Of a stretch of 64,000 nt of DNA, positions 24,901 to 36,666 are shown in pieces (within the stretch, counting starts at the first letter, position 1; every line of letters begins with the position of its first letter). Source of the DNA: Abelmoschus esculentus. Taxonomy: Eukaryota > Streptophyta > Magnoliopsida > Malvales > Malvaceae. The stretch is from assembly GCA_035048815.1 (NCBI GenBank), contig JAUCBN010000042.1, positions 806,001 through 870,000 of the forward strand, read 5' to 3'. The notes below the pieces were generated by a model. That model ran no database searches, was not told the DNA's origin, and saw only the letters and a program-made list of their open reading frames with translations. Both the position numbers and the translations under genes were made by a program.

Positions 24901-25562
24901 ATTATATTTTATACAATAATACTAAAATTGGAATTAGAATTTGATTTTGAATAATAATTTAAATTTTTAAATTTAAAATGTAAGTTAAAATAAAAAGATT
25001 CTGACTTTTAAATAATAAAAAAAGAAAATAAATTTTTTTTGGTATCGTCTTTAATTTTCTTTTATGTCATCTTTTAAAAACAGTAACAATTATAATATTT
25101 CAGAAAATAATTTCTTGGATGCCATATTTTAGAGGGAAATTGAGTGCAATATTTGGGTAAAAATTCCAAATTTAAGAGAAGGGGAAAATAATGAGCTTTT
25201 ATATATGATAACACTTGAGAAAAATAATTTAATTTCATTTATATTAAAATGTTTATATAAAAATGGAATTTAATACTATTTTATTTTATACTAAGATCAA
25301 TCACATCAGAGCATTTACCAGTTAAATTGTCCGAAAACAGTTAAAGAGTTTAAACTCATATCCAATTTTTTAATAATTTAAAAATAATTATAAAATAATA
25401 ATTATTTATATATATTCTAATTATTTTAATAATATATAAAAAATTATAAACAAAATATTAAATTTAATACTTTTAAAATAAATATATTTTTAATTTTAAC
25501 GTTTGATTATTTAGATTTTATATTTATAGTTAGGGGGAAGGATTGTGTAAAATATTAAAGGT

Positions 25563-26086
25563 AAATTATGTAAATTATCATAAAATTTTATTTTTAAATT
25601 TATTTTGACTATTAAAATATAGACATATAACGTTTTTTGTTATTGAACTTTAAATATAGAATGCTTTTTTTACTATGCCATTCATCGTCGTCGAACGCGC
25701 ACCGTAGATGTTCATCGTTCGGTATCAAATTTCATTAATCATTTTGTCTTGTCTCTTGAGCCTAAATTCAATCTCTATTTTTCTAAAACTGCTCTGATAT
25801 TCATAACTCGGATAAAAATAGTTTAGTTTTTATCTCACTAATCTCTCTCTTACGTCGTCGGATGGAACTCGTTTCTCAATATACTGATTCACTCATGTCG
25901 ACAAAGCTCTCTACCATTTGAATCTCGAAGAAGTTACTATATTCGTTGATAAATGAACGATGTCAAAAAATTAACAAGAAGGTAACGAATTTTTTTTTGT
26001 CTAAACTTCACTGAGTAAATTAAACCTTTTGAAACTTTAGAATAAAAAAATTAAAAAATAAAATACAATAATAATTTACATAATTT
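25563..26086. mobile_element. Possible MITE bounded by a 16-bp inverted repeat
   Basis: The 16-mer aaattatgtaaattat at 25563-25578 recurs exactly in inverted orientation at 26071-26086. AT-rich, weaker similarity continues inward from both. The interior is less AT-rich than the flanks and has TCGTCG words. No target duplication was recognised, and such inverted matches can arise by chance in AT-rich DNA. Confidence 0.35.
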
Positions 26087-29000
26087 ATTTAAAAATTTAT
26101 ATAATTCTAATTTTAATATTATTAACCGAAAATGTTTTTTTAAACAATCAAAACTATTTATGATTCTTGGTTAATCTCCTTTGCCTTGTGATCATCATCC
26201 ATTGGATTCTTTTCTTCAAACATGCTTGCATTGTTCACTAGGGCATCATCATGATGTAGTACTACTCCCGGGCACACTTCTCAACAACAACAAATATATG
26301 TAGGACTCACTTTTGCTTTTCTCGTAGTGCTTTTGGATTAGAATTTTTTTTATCAAATTTTATTCTTCTAGTTTGATAAATATTAAAAAAAATCATTCTT
26401 TCGATTTTCAAGGGTCATATCTTGATTAATTCAGACTGATTTGCGTCGTATATCTATTAAATTTTTTAGTACGCAATGTCTCGAATTGAAAATTTACTTA
26501 AATAGAATCAAACTACTACTTGAACTAACCTCTGTTAGTTACAAATTTTAATTTATCAAAAAAATAAAGATTATTATTGAATATATTAACAGTGACATAC
26601 ATTAATCGATCTCGATACGAGATAAATAATGTAGGTAGACGTTAAGAGTTGGTATCAAAGTAAAAGAATTGGAGTGGAACTAAGGTAAGTGCAATATGCA
26701 ATAATGGATTATGGAGACAAATGGGGTCTAAGTGGAGGGGCCTTGTCTGAAACAAGTAGTCAAAAATCATGTGTTTTTTGTACTTGGAATTATCCAAAGT
26801 AATTCAATAGAAGGTAGAATGGGATTGCTTCCCTCCCTCTCTTTACGAAATACTACAGTTGAATTTGGAACATGAAAGTTGAACACTAATTATTTACTAC
26901 TCATTTTGTTTCTTAATAGACATGGTCCACCAATCTCTTGTATATATTTTTACTCTTTTTCATATTAATTATGTGAATATAGGTACTAAAAGCCCATTTA
27001 AAAAAAATAAAATCTGAATTATTTTGCATTTAAATAAATCTAAAAATTTAATAAATGTGTCTTTTTTTATTACTCTTTTGGTTTAAGGGTCTAGCCCTGA
27101 TTAATTTAAACCGATTACTTGCGTCACACTCTTAGTTTTGGTGGGATGAGATACTAATATACCGATAACGTGTTAGATTAGTGGAATGAGACACTATATT
27201 TATTAAGGCCGAAATTTTAAAATTTCACGTTACAAATGAAAAAAAATGGGTTATAATGGTCGTTCAGTCTTAAATCTGACCTTTATAAAATCCGATACGA
27301 ATTAATTAATCTATAAGTCGAATAACGATGATTAAAAAACAAGTGTCGTATCTTCTTTAAATGTCATATCCAACCAAAAATGCCATGTCATGTGAGAAGT
27401 GTAGAATGCCATAGATACGTTAAATACATTAATATTGAATCTTAAAAAGGGATTTAAAATTCCCCACAGGCACAGCCTTGTTGCTTTAGAAAAAAAAAAA
27501 TAGGAGAAGAGACAAAGCAAGGAAGAAGGGGTTAAAAGGCACAGCCTTATTAGTCTTAATTAATCTTGTCCTCTCCACTCCCTTGGTGGGGATAACCGAG
27601 AGGTGAACCTAAGAAAACGAAAGGGATTGGGACAATTATGTCTTGTCTCTTCCTCGTGCTCTTGGCCCTTAATCCTCTCCACACCTCTCATTTTCCCTAT
27701 AATTAAACCCACTTTAGAAAAAGGATAAATTACATAAGTAGTACTCAAAGTTTTAGGGTATTTGTATTTTGATCACCGAACTTTTAAAAGAATTTTTAGG
27801 GATTACAAATCAATATATTCGTTTCACGGATAAATAAACGAACACGTTTAAAAAATAGTTAAACAAACACGTTGGTAAACACTAAACAAACATGAATATA
27901 TTCAAAATAAGTTAACGAACATGAACACAATATCAAAATTTTAAACGAACATGAATTGAATATGAACATCTTTAAAAATAAACAAATAAACATGAATATA
28001 ATATTATTCGTTTGAGTTTAATTTATTTACGCCTCTAATTATACTCTAAACATTAATTTTATAAATTAAAATCGATCCAACTTGAATTATTATTTAACAA
28101 TGAAATTTATATCAGTGTAAATATAAAAAAAATAAAATTCAGATGACTGTAAATTGTATTCCTTGGCCTAGGTTTTCATGGTTTTAAAGTCTTCTAGAGA
28201 TTCCATTTAATATCCAAATCTAAGAATAAAGATTGCACGCGCCATGAGTGCGTTTGAAATAAAGAAGAATGATAAGAAGAAGAGAGGGTGATGGGATTGG
28301 CAGCTTTTGCTTTTAAAAGTTTACTTCTTTTTGAACAGTGTCATCAAAGAATGACTGTCTGCTGAATGGTTAATTTATATAAAAAAACAAAAAAAAATAG
28401 TGTCGGAATCTTTAATAAAGCAATACAAAGGAAAGCAAATTATTTTAATTTAATAAACCCCAATATTCTACATTTTACACATCATTTACAGCTCAAAAGT
28501 ACATAAAAAAATGGTGGGGTGACCAAATTCTCTATAATCATCAATCTCGAGCAACCCTTCTTTGAGATTCTCACATTCTTAATACCTTCAAAATTATTAA
28601 AAAAAATTAAAAATTCAATCTTGGGACTTTTGCTCCATGGCCAAACTCAGGGAATGTTTGATTCCCAACCAAACTCAATCCTTTTAGATTATATTGTACA
28701 ACTGGTTGGAACTTTGAAGTTGGAACTGGTCTGGTCGTATGATAATTTCTTTCTTAATGTTTCAATATTAAATTATTAATTCAGGTAGTATTTCTAGTGT
28801 TCCTTGTGTATACACTTTTTCTGTGCCATTTTATGCTGTTGGAGCTCGAGAATTTGCTATCAGCTAACTGTAACCTAGAGAGAATCGTTTTAAAAAACCT
28901 GGGAATTACCTAATACGTCCTTGTCTTTGGAAAATAAACCATGGGATTTGGTTTAGTTTTGTTGTTTTTAGATTGTGAGTATTCTATTCTGTGCTATATT

Positions 29001-29328
29001 CCTTTATATTTTTTTTTCTTACAGCTCTCATGTCTGTCCCGGTGACAGGCAAGGCATGCCACTTCACTTTCTACTACAACCAATAAATCTATGTCTTCTA
29101 CTTTTTCTTTTTCTTTTTTCTTTAACTTTTTTTGCCTGACACAAGATTTTAGTGAATGGGTTTTCTGGCATGGAATGCAGGAAATAATGGGGATTTTGCT
29201 CTGATCTAAACACTCTCAATTCAAACTTGGGTTTTCTGATAACACTAGCAGTTGAAACTTGAAACTTGGAAACACACAACCTTAAACAAAACTGTCTTGT
29301 TTCTTTGTTTCTCCTAGTGAGGTTAATA

Positions 29329-32205
29329 ATGGCAATGAAGAGACAAGAAGTGGGTTTCTTTTTCATGGCTTTCTTATGGTTTTGGGTTCCTATTAATGGA
29401 TTGCTTTCTCCTAAAGGAGTAAACTATGAAGGTAAAACAAGGGGAAGTTTGCTGTTCTTTGGTGTGTGTTTTTATCATTGTGGTTGAGATATTCTGATCT
29501 GATTATCAGTGTTTTATTTTCCAGTACAAGCTTTAATGGCAATAAAGGCAGCTTTGCATGATCCTCATGGTGTTCTTGATAATTGGGATGCTGATGCTGT
29601 TGATCCATGTAGTTGGGCAATGGTTACTTGTTCACCTGAAAGCCTAGTCATTGGCCTGTAAGTTTTTTTTTTCTTACAACCTTAAAATTTGCTACAAAAT
29701 TTAAGGGATTATTGTTGAATGAATGAAACTGTCTTGTTTCAGGGGAAGTCCAAGCCAGAATCTATCTGGTTGTTTATCTCCAAGCATAGGGAACTTGACA
29801 AATCTTCGGATTGTGTAAGTAAAAACATCAAGTACATTAAATGCATGAATTTTGTACCTGGAATTTAATATTAATGCTGTTATGAACCCACCTTTTGCAG
29901 GCTGTTGCAGAATAATAACATAACTGGACAGATTCCTTCAGAGCTTGGGAAGCTCTCAAAGATTCAAACACTTGATCTTTCCGATAATTCCTTCACTGGG
30001 GAAATTCCTACATCTTTAGGCAACCTAAGGACCCTCCAATACATGTAAGTTGTGTTTGGTGTTTCTCTGAGTTCTAGTCTTAGTCCTTCTTGAAGTTCAT
30101 GTATATACGAAATACGAAATAAAAATTAAAAATTGAGCAGACTCGTGTCCGATAATCATACCGGAGATATTTTTGGCTTAAATTTAACATAAGAGGGTTG
30201 CAAATTTCGATTGTAGGAGGGTAAACAACAACAGTCTCTCTGGTGCATGCCCATTGTCTTTGGCTAACATGACTCAGCTTGCCTTCCTGTAAGCCTCTTA
30301 AAGTTCTCCAGTTTTCCTCCTTTTAGAATGATATGTATGGGATTGAAATATGATTCCATATATGCATATATATGAAAATCTTTTATGTTTCAGTGACTTG
30401 TCATACAACAATCTGAGTGGACCAGTGCCTAGATTTGCTGCTAAAACATTCAGGTATGTTCTTCCCTTTAATCTTCTCTCAAGTCTTATGTTACTTTATT
30501 AAGTTCCGAAAATTAGATTGATAAGCTTTTCTCCTTTATTGTGTTATTGCAGCATTGTGGGGAATCCTTTAATCTGTCCTACTGGTGCTGAACCAGAATG
30601 CCATGGGATGACATTGATGCCAATGTCCATGAACTTGAACAACACACAAGGTTTTGGATTTTTAACTTATGAAGCTGAAATTTTGATTTTTGCTTACGTA
30701 CTCATGATTTAACTGACTTCGACCCTCTTTCGGATCTCAAGCTGCTCAGCCTTCCGGCAGATCCAGAAGTCAAAAAATAGCCATTGCCTTTGGTTCAAGC
30801 ATCGGATGCGTGTCTCTGATGTTTCTTATACTTGGAATACTACTATGGTGGAGACGAAGGCGGAATGAACAGATCTTCTTTGATGTTAAAGGTTTGAAAT
30901 TGTTAAGGTTACTAGAAAAAATGTCTTCATCAGTTACTGATTAATACTTGTGATTGATGTCTCTTCGTTCCGTATTTCAGATCGGCATCACGAAGAAGTT
31001 TCCCTTGGAAACTTGAGGAGGTTCCAATTCAGGGAACTTCAGATTGCAACACATAACTTCAGCAGCAAGAATATACTAGGAAAAGGTGGTTTCGGGAATG
31101 TGTACAAGGGAGTTCTGCAAGATGGAACAATAGTAGCCGTTAAGAGGCTTAAAGATGGTAGTGCCGCGGGTGGAGAGATTCAATTCCAGACTGAAGTTGA
31201 GATGATCAGCCTTGCAGTGCACCGGAACCTTCTTCGTCTTTACGGATTTTGTATAACATCCACAGAGAAACTTCTGGTTTATCCATACATGTCGAACGGT
31301 AGCGTTGCATCTCGTCTCAAAGGTAACATAAGAAGAGTTCCCATATTTCGTATAAGCCATAACTAGACAATGATGTGTTTCAATAGGTGAACTGAACCTG
31401 TGTTGTTTGTGACAGGCAAACCATCATTGGATTGGTGCACCAGGAAACGAATTGCCCTTGGAGCTGCCAGGGGATTGCTATACCTTCATGAGCAATGCGA
31501 TCCCAAGATAATACATCGTGATGTCAAAGCAGCGAATATATTGCTTGATGATTATTGCGAGGCAGTGGTCGGAGATTTCGGGTTAGCGAAGCTTTTGGAT
31601 CACCAGGATTCACATGTTACAACTGCTGTAAGAGGCACTGTGGGACATATTGCTCCAGAGTATCTCTCCACTGGTCAGTCTTCAGACAAAACAGATGTGT
31701 TCGGATTTGGAATTCTCCTGCTTGAGTTAATTACAGGTCAAAGAGCACTAGAATTTGGCAAGGCTGCTAACCAGAAAGGAGCAATGCTTGATTGGGTGGG
31801 TATAATTTCTCTTTAGACGACTCAAGAGTATCGAATATGAATTTGTTTCTGACATTGGTAGTTCATTTTTTCTGACTGCAGGTAAGGAAAATTCATCAGG
31901 AAAAGAAGCTTGAAGTGCTTGTTGACAAGGATCTCAAGAACAACTACGACCGAATCGAGCTCGAAGAGATGGTTCAAGTAGCATTATTGTGCACACAATA
32001 CCTCCCAGGCCATAGGCCGAAAATGTCTGAAGTGGTTCGAATGCTCGAAGGTGACGGTTTAGCCGAAAGATGGGAAGCATCCCAAAGAACTGAATCAACC
32101 AAATGCAAGCCTCCCCACGAATTCTCGTCATCAGACCGATATTCCGATCTCACCGACGACTCTTCGTTACTTGTTCAAGCCATGGAACTCTCTGGACCAA
32201 GGTGA
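29329..32205 (+). CDS. NIK1: LRR receptor-like kinase of subfamily II, NIK1-like (NSP-interacting kinase)
   Basis: Plasma-membrane receptor kinase of the SERK/NIK group. In Arabidopsis NIK1 is known from geminivirus defence, through phosphorylation of RPL10A and suppression of translation, and from modulating PTI; here the role is by homology. Eleven exons: 29329-29431, 29525-29657, 29743-29814, 29901-30044, 30217-30288, 30394-30453, 30553-30650, 30742-30891, 30981-31322, 31416-31795, 31882-32205; 1878 nt, 625 aa. The order is signal peptide (about 1-24), LSPKGVNYEVQALMAIK cap, WxxDAVDPCSW pair, five LRRs (typical LQNNNITGQIPSELGKL), a membrane helix (SLMFLILGILLWW), then a kinase domain with GKGGFGNVYKG, VAVKRL, HRDVKAANILL and DFGLAK. 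The activation segment TTAVRGTVGHIAPEYLSTG keeps the threonines regulated in NIK1. The C-terminus SSLLVQAMELSGPR is the conserved tail. Start: first ATG (a second is two codons in). Confidence 0.95.
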
Positions 32206-32924
32206 ACCAGAAACCACGTCCTTATGAAACTAAAGCCTAAATCATTTTTCTAAGATTTGCACGAGAGTTAGAAAAATATAGCTAAAACTCCTATAGTTTG
32301 CATAATAGTAGCTTAGCATAGGTTCAAAGGGACTTTGATTTTCTTTTCAATGCAATTGTACAGATTTGTGGCTAAGAAGACATTATTGAAGATCTAAGGG
32401 ACTGTATTGTGAATTTTTGTGTAAGACCAAACATTCTACAATGGGGTCTTGTCTGTAATTTTAAAAATTAGATAGTTATTATTAATATATTGTAGAAGTT
32501 CTTGTGCTTATGTAACTTTAATTATGGTGTTTATGATCCTATGTTTAATCATTTAATATTTTTAAATATTTTTAATTAAATCTTTATTATAATTTTTTTT
32601 AACTAAACGTCTCAAAACTTTTAAAAATTTAATTATTTATTTTTAAAAAATAAATTCAACCTCTTAAAACTTTTAAAATTTAATTTGTGTATCTGATTGG
32701 AAGACAGTGTCACATGATAAATAGTTGAAGAATCAACAAACTAACTGTAGCCGACAATTGTGTGGTTCCTGTTAGGACTGCGTCACTGTCATGTCGGGAC
32801 AGTTTAGGTAGGAGGATAGGGTAATTATCTTAAATAGAAAAATTATCAGATGAACCGTTATTTATGGTAAAAATTAATTAAATTTGTACATTTTGTTTTT
32901 TAAGATGAATCATATTTAAAAAAA

Positions 32925-33126
32925 AAATTATTAGATAAATTTTGTTCATCACGTCATCCATAGTCACAACCAATCAAATCGTACATCTTATTTTTTTTAA
33001 GATAAATCATCATTTTTTTTCTTACATTTAATTAATGAATGATAGTTATTAGGTAATTATTTAAAGATGAATGACCTGATTATTTAGATCACGAGTGACG
33101 TGATAAATAGATCCATCTAATAATTT
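32925..33126. mobile_element. Palindromic MITE, copy 1
   Basis: About 202 bp whose ends are long imperfect inverted repeats: aaattattagat at the left and atctaataattt at the right, followed inward by gttcatcacgtcatcc versus a complement of tgacgtgataaatagat. The element is therefore a near-perfect hairpin, as in miniature inverted-repeat transposable elements. A partial further copy (gtacattttg...aagatgaatcat, about 32850-32915) abuts its left side. Confidence 0.7.
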
Positions 33127-33139
33127 CTCCCGATGGAAA

Positions 33140-33345
33140 AAAATTAAACAAACCATGTTTATCATGTCATCCATAATCTCAATTAATCAGGACCGTTTAT
33201 CTTTTTTTTTTTTCAAGGTGAATTATCACCTTTTTCCTACATGCAATTATTGGGTGAATGGTTATTAAACAATTATTTAAAGATAAATAATCCTAATTAC
33301 TTGGATTATGGATGACATGATGAACAAGATTCATCTAATAATCTC
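33140..33345. mobile_element. Palindromic MITE, copy 2, tandem to copy 1
   Basis: The same architecture as copy 1: an arm with tttatcatgtcatccataat at the left pairs with ttatggatgacatgatgaac at the right, ending in ttcatctaataat. The interiors of copies 1 and 2 share aattatttaaagat in the same orientation, so the two are direct tandem copies. Ends are approximate. Confidence 0.65.
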
Positions 33346-34389
33346 TAATCTCAGCAAAATCTGCTCCCCTACATCGCTATGTATCCTGTTCACGAAAGAA
33401 TCTAATTCAATAATTTAAAGGACCGGCTTCGAATTATTTTAATTAATCTATTAATTAATATTAATAACAGTGTATAAATAAATAACTTTGACTTAAAAGA
33501 GTGTTTATTGGCTTATAAATGATATAATATTTTTCTGGTCACAGCATATAAATGATATTAAGCGTTTGCAAAAGACATGCTTAGCACTCTCAAAATGAAG
33601 ATCTTTAATGCCCAACCAGTCTTATTATTATATCAAAAAATAAAATATAGTTTTTTTTTAAAATTTAATAAAGAAATAATATGCCAAACTGTACCCATTA
33701 ATTCTTTAATAAAGATTTAGATTCGAATTAAGGTATTTGTTATCAAAAGATTTGTTGTTTCGAACCAAACTCAACACTTCAGTTTGAACAAATCAAGCTT
33801 GAAGCAAAAGCAAAAGGCAAAGCCAGAATTTAAAGCAACTTATTTACAACTCAGTTTGAACAAATGGTAAGGCAAAGATGGATGTAAAGGAAAAAAGGAA
33901 AGCCTTTGAGATTGGATTCTACAACTCTTTTTCCCTATGATGCATTAAACAAGTGTAAACAATCTTAGCTCTATCCCCTATGATCGAAAGTTTTTCATGT
34001 TCGACGATCGTTGAACATATTCTCAAGCTCTAACTAAACCGAAACCTCCATTGGGTCGATGTTGAAAATGCATAATCATTCATTCAAGCCAAAGGGTATA
34101 GACAGTTATTCAGAATCACTTCATACAATCAGGTAAAAATTACAATCAAATATGAAGAATGTTGCTATGTATATGGGTGATATAGGGAGAAAAAAAAAAA
34201 TGAAAAATGCAACTGTTCTCAAAGATAATGAGCACAAGAATGGAAAACTATAAGAACTCTATGTCGGATGAAACAGGCGAAAGAGATAAAGATTGTTGGG
34301 TTTTTTAGTCTTTTACTGAATGATGGTGGAGAACCTGTATGAGCTGAGGAAGCCTGTTGGGAAGATCCATCATGTGCATTGCTGAGGGT

Positions 34390-36666
34390 TTAATGAGTCT
34401 CTTTCTCTGAGTTAGAGTGACAGAGCCCCTCGACTTGGTTTGTCACCTCGGCCATTGAAGGACGCTTGTCAGGATATTGGGCAGTGCAATTAATGGCAAG
34501 CTGTAAGAGCTGAGCCATATCCTCCTCAACATTTTGGTATCTCAGAAGTTCAGGGTCAAACCCCTCAGTAGTCCACTCCTCTTGAACTATGGATTGGACC
34601 CATCTTGGAAGGTCTATGCCCTCATTCAATAAAGCATGTGTTGGTGCCTTTCCGGTAAGCAGTTCCAAAAGCAATATACCGAAGCTGTAGACATCAGCCA
34701 TTTGCGAAACTTTACGAGCATCTGTCACTTCTGGAGCACGATAGCCATCAACACGGTTGGGAGTCGATGTGGGGACAGCAAGTTGAGCAAGACCAAAATC
34801 AGATACTCGAGCTTCATAAGATGTTGTAAGTAGGATATTTGAGGATTTGACATTTCCATGGGAGATTTCGGGGCCCTTGGAATGCAGGTACGCAATGCCT
34901 TTGGCAGCTCCAAGGGCAATGCTGGACCTTGTACCCCAATTCAACGGAGTCCTACCAGCTCCTTTGTTACCTGAATAATACGCCATATAATAGTTTCATA
35001 AAATAAAAACTTAAAAAGCAGTAGATTTTCGGGTTTTCTCCAAGCTACCAAACACACAGCAAATGATGATGAACAAAACAGTACGTTAGGGAACTCTCAT
35101 CGGATTTTCATTAAATAGTTTGTATAACATATAACAAGCAGATGAGCAACTGCACTCATTTATTTATCAAACTTAGGACTATCCAAATCCTAAAGAACTC
35201 AATGCCTGATTCAGAAAACACAATGAGACATAAAGGAAATCAATGAATCTCATAGAAGTCTATTGTACCAATTATGTTATGATTAATTCTAATGATGGTG
35301 AAATTTTATCTACAAGACGTAGCTAATGGAAATTACCGGCAATCAAAACGAAGAACATCAATGATACACCATCATAGAAGCAAGTGCAAAAGAAATGCTC
35401 ACCATGTAAAAGTGAAGACAAGCTTCCCATAGGCACGTAGTCGTAAACTAGAAGTTTCTCATCCGCACTAAAGTAATAGGCCCTTAATGGGACCAAATTC
35501 TGGTGGTCCATGGCGCCAACTACATCCATCTTCTCCTTGAATTCCTTCTCTGATACAGTCACATCCTTTAACCTCTTCACAGCAACAACCACCCCCATCT
35601 CCAAGGTGGCCTTGTATGCCGTCCCAAATCTTCCCTTCCCCAATACCTCAGCAGATGCCCTCAACAAATCCTCCAGATCAAACACCCTTGACGCCTTCCC
35701 GAAAAACACCATGTTCTTAGTCCCACTACTCTTCGCATTGTTTTTTACTACCGGAGACAACTCATTACTTCTACTAGCACTCTCCCCTACTGCCCTATCT
35801 CCAGAAACTTCAACCACAGCCTGATTTGCAGGGGCAACACCCCTTTCCTGAGTTTCCTGCATTTTTTTACCACTCTTTCTTCTACATAAACATATCAATA
35901 AAATCAAAATCAACAAAACACCAAGCAAACAACCAATGACAATACCAGCAATTGCTCCACCAGACAATTTATTGTCACTACTTTCAGTAGTACCATTACA
36001 AGAGACCAAAGGACTCCCACATAATGAATTCCCTAGAAAAGCACCTTGAGACTTATTTGACAAACCTCTTGGAATTGAACCATTTAACTGATTAAAAGAA
36101 ACATTGAATTGCACAAGTGAAGGCAAATTAATATCCGGAATTGACCCAGATAAGTGATTGTTCTCCAAATACAAAGTAGCCAATCTAGTCAAATTGTTAA
36201 CACTGGCAGGGATGGAACCACTAAAATTATTGCTGGCAAGATTAAGCCTTACCAGGTTCTGCAAAGAGAACAAGACAGCCGGAATCTCACCGGAGAATCG
36301 ATTCCCTTGTAAGTAAAGGTTTCTAAGGGCAGTAAGCTTGGCAAAATCAGGTGGGATTGATCCAGAAAGAGCATTGAAACGAAGAGAAAGAGTACGAAGC
36401 TGAGTTAAGTTGCCAATACCAATAGGAAGCCGACCTAAAAGTCCCTTTCCAGGGACTCTTAACTCGACCACTCTGTTCGAAGAGCAGCTGACACCAGTCC
36501 AAGTACATGGATTGCTGGAAATATTCCATAAAAGTAAGCGTCCACGAACAGCTGCTCGAAGAGCCACCATGACTTCCCTGTCAGAAGCTAGATCTGAGTC
36601 CACACTCACCAACAGAACTACCCATAACAACAAGGAGAAGCTGATTGTGTAACGATTCGGATTCAT
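34390..36666 (-). CDS. LRR receptor-like kinase, RLK902/RKL1-like (LRR-III), probable pseudokinase
   Basis: Plasma-membrane receptor-like protein of the LRR-III group; RLK902 relatives take part in immune signalling with little or no catalytic activity. Two exons, 35403-36666 and 34390-34970, joined frame 1845 nt, 614 aa. Signal peptide about 1-24; NPCTWTGVSC cap near 52-61; five to six LRRs to about residue 200; membrane helix about 238-261 (AGIVIGCLLGVLLILILLIC); juxtamembrane; then kinase with GKGRFGTAYKA (343-353) and VAVKRL (Lys364). In the catalytic loop the usual HRD is HGN (ISHGNVKSSNILL), so the catalytic Asp is missing; DFG is kept (SDFGLAQL). This is the normal state for the family, not a mutation. 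The start is the first ATG. The intron of 432 nt is in the position usual for the group. Confidence 0.94.

Larger units (their letters stand above)
20266..29328. other. 9-kb intergenic region, repeat remnants, no convincing gene
   Basis: No ORF here has family resemblance or coding-like structure; the longest are short AT-rich chance frames. The DNA is very AT-rich with isolated GC-richer pockets. Pieces worth naming: a segment with CACCCTGAA/CCACCCT words at about 20780-20950; a SINE-like piece near 21810-21980; a hAT-end-like word (cacccctaa) near 22305; a less AT-rich, possibly transcribed stretch at 22690-23250; a GC-rich pocket at 24325-24430; an inverted-repeat-bounded segment at 25563-26086; a repeat pair at 26405 and 27080; and a stretch with many AACGAACATGAA words at 27815-28000. 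The last ~600 bp should include the NIK1-like promoter. I found no tRNA, and no match to the conserved plant miRNAs I could recall. Confidence 0.6.
32206..34389. other. Intergenic, 3' flanks of two convergent kinases
   Basis: The first ~300 bp probably contain the NIK1-like 3' UTR and the last few hundred bp the RLK902-like 3' UTR (a purine-rich stretch at about 33840-34000 looks transcribed). The middle holds the MITE array at 32850-33345. No coding potential seen. Confidence 0.5.

Noticed and set aside
29064..29366. 100-aa minus-strand open frame before the NIK1-like gene
   Set aside because: Lysine/arginine-rich low-complexity translation of a CTTTTT-rich leader; overlaps the NIK1-like start and has no family resemblance.
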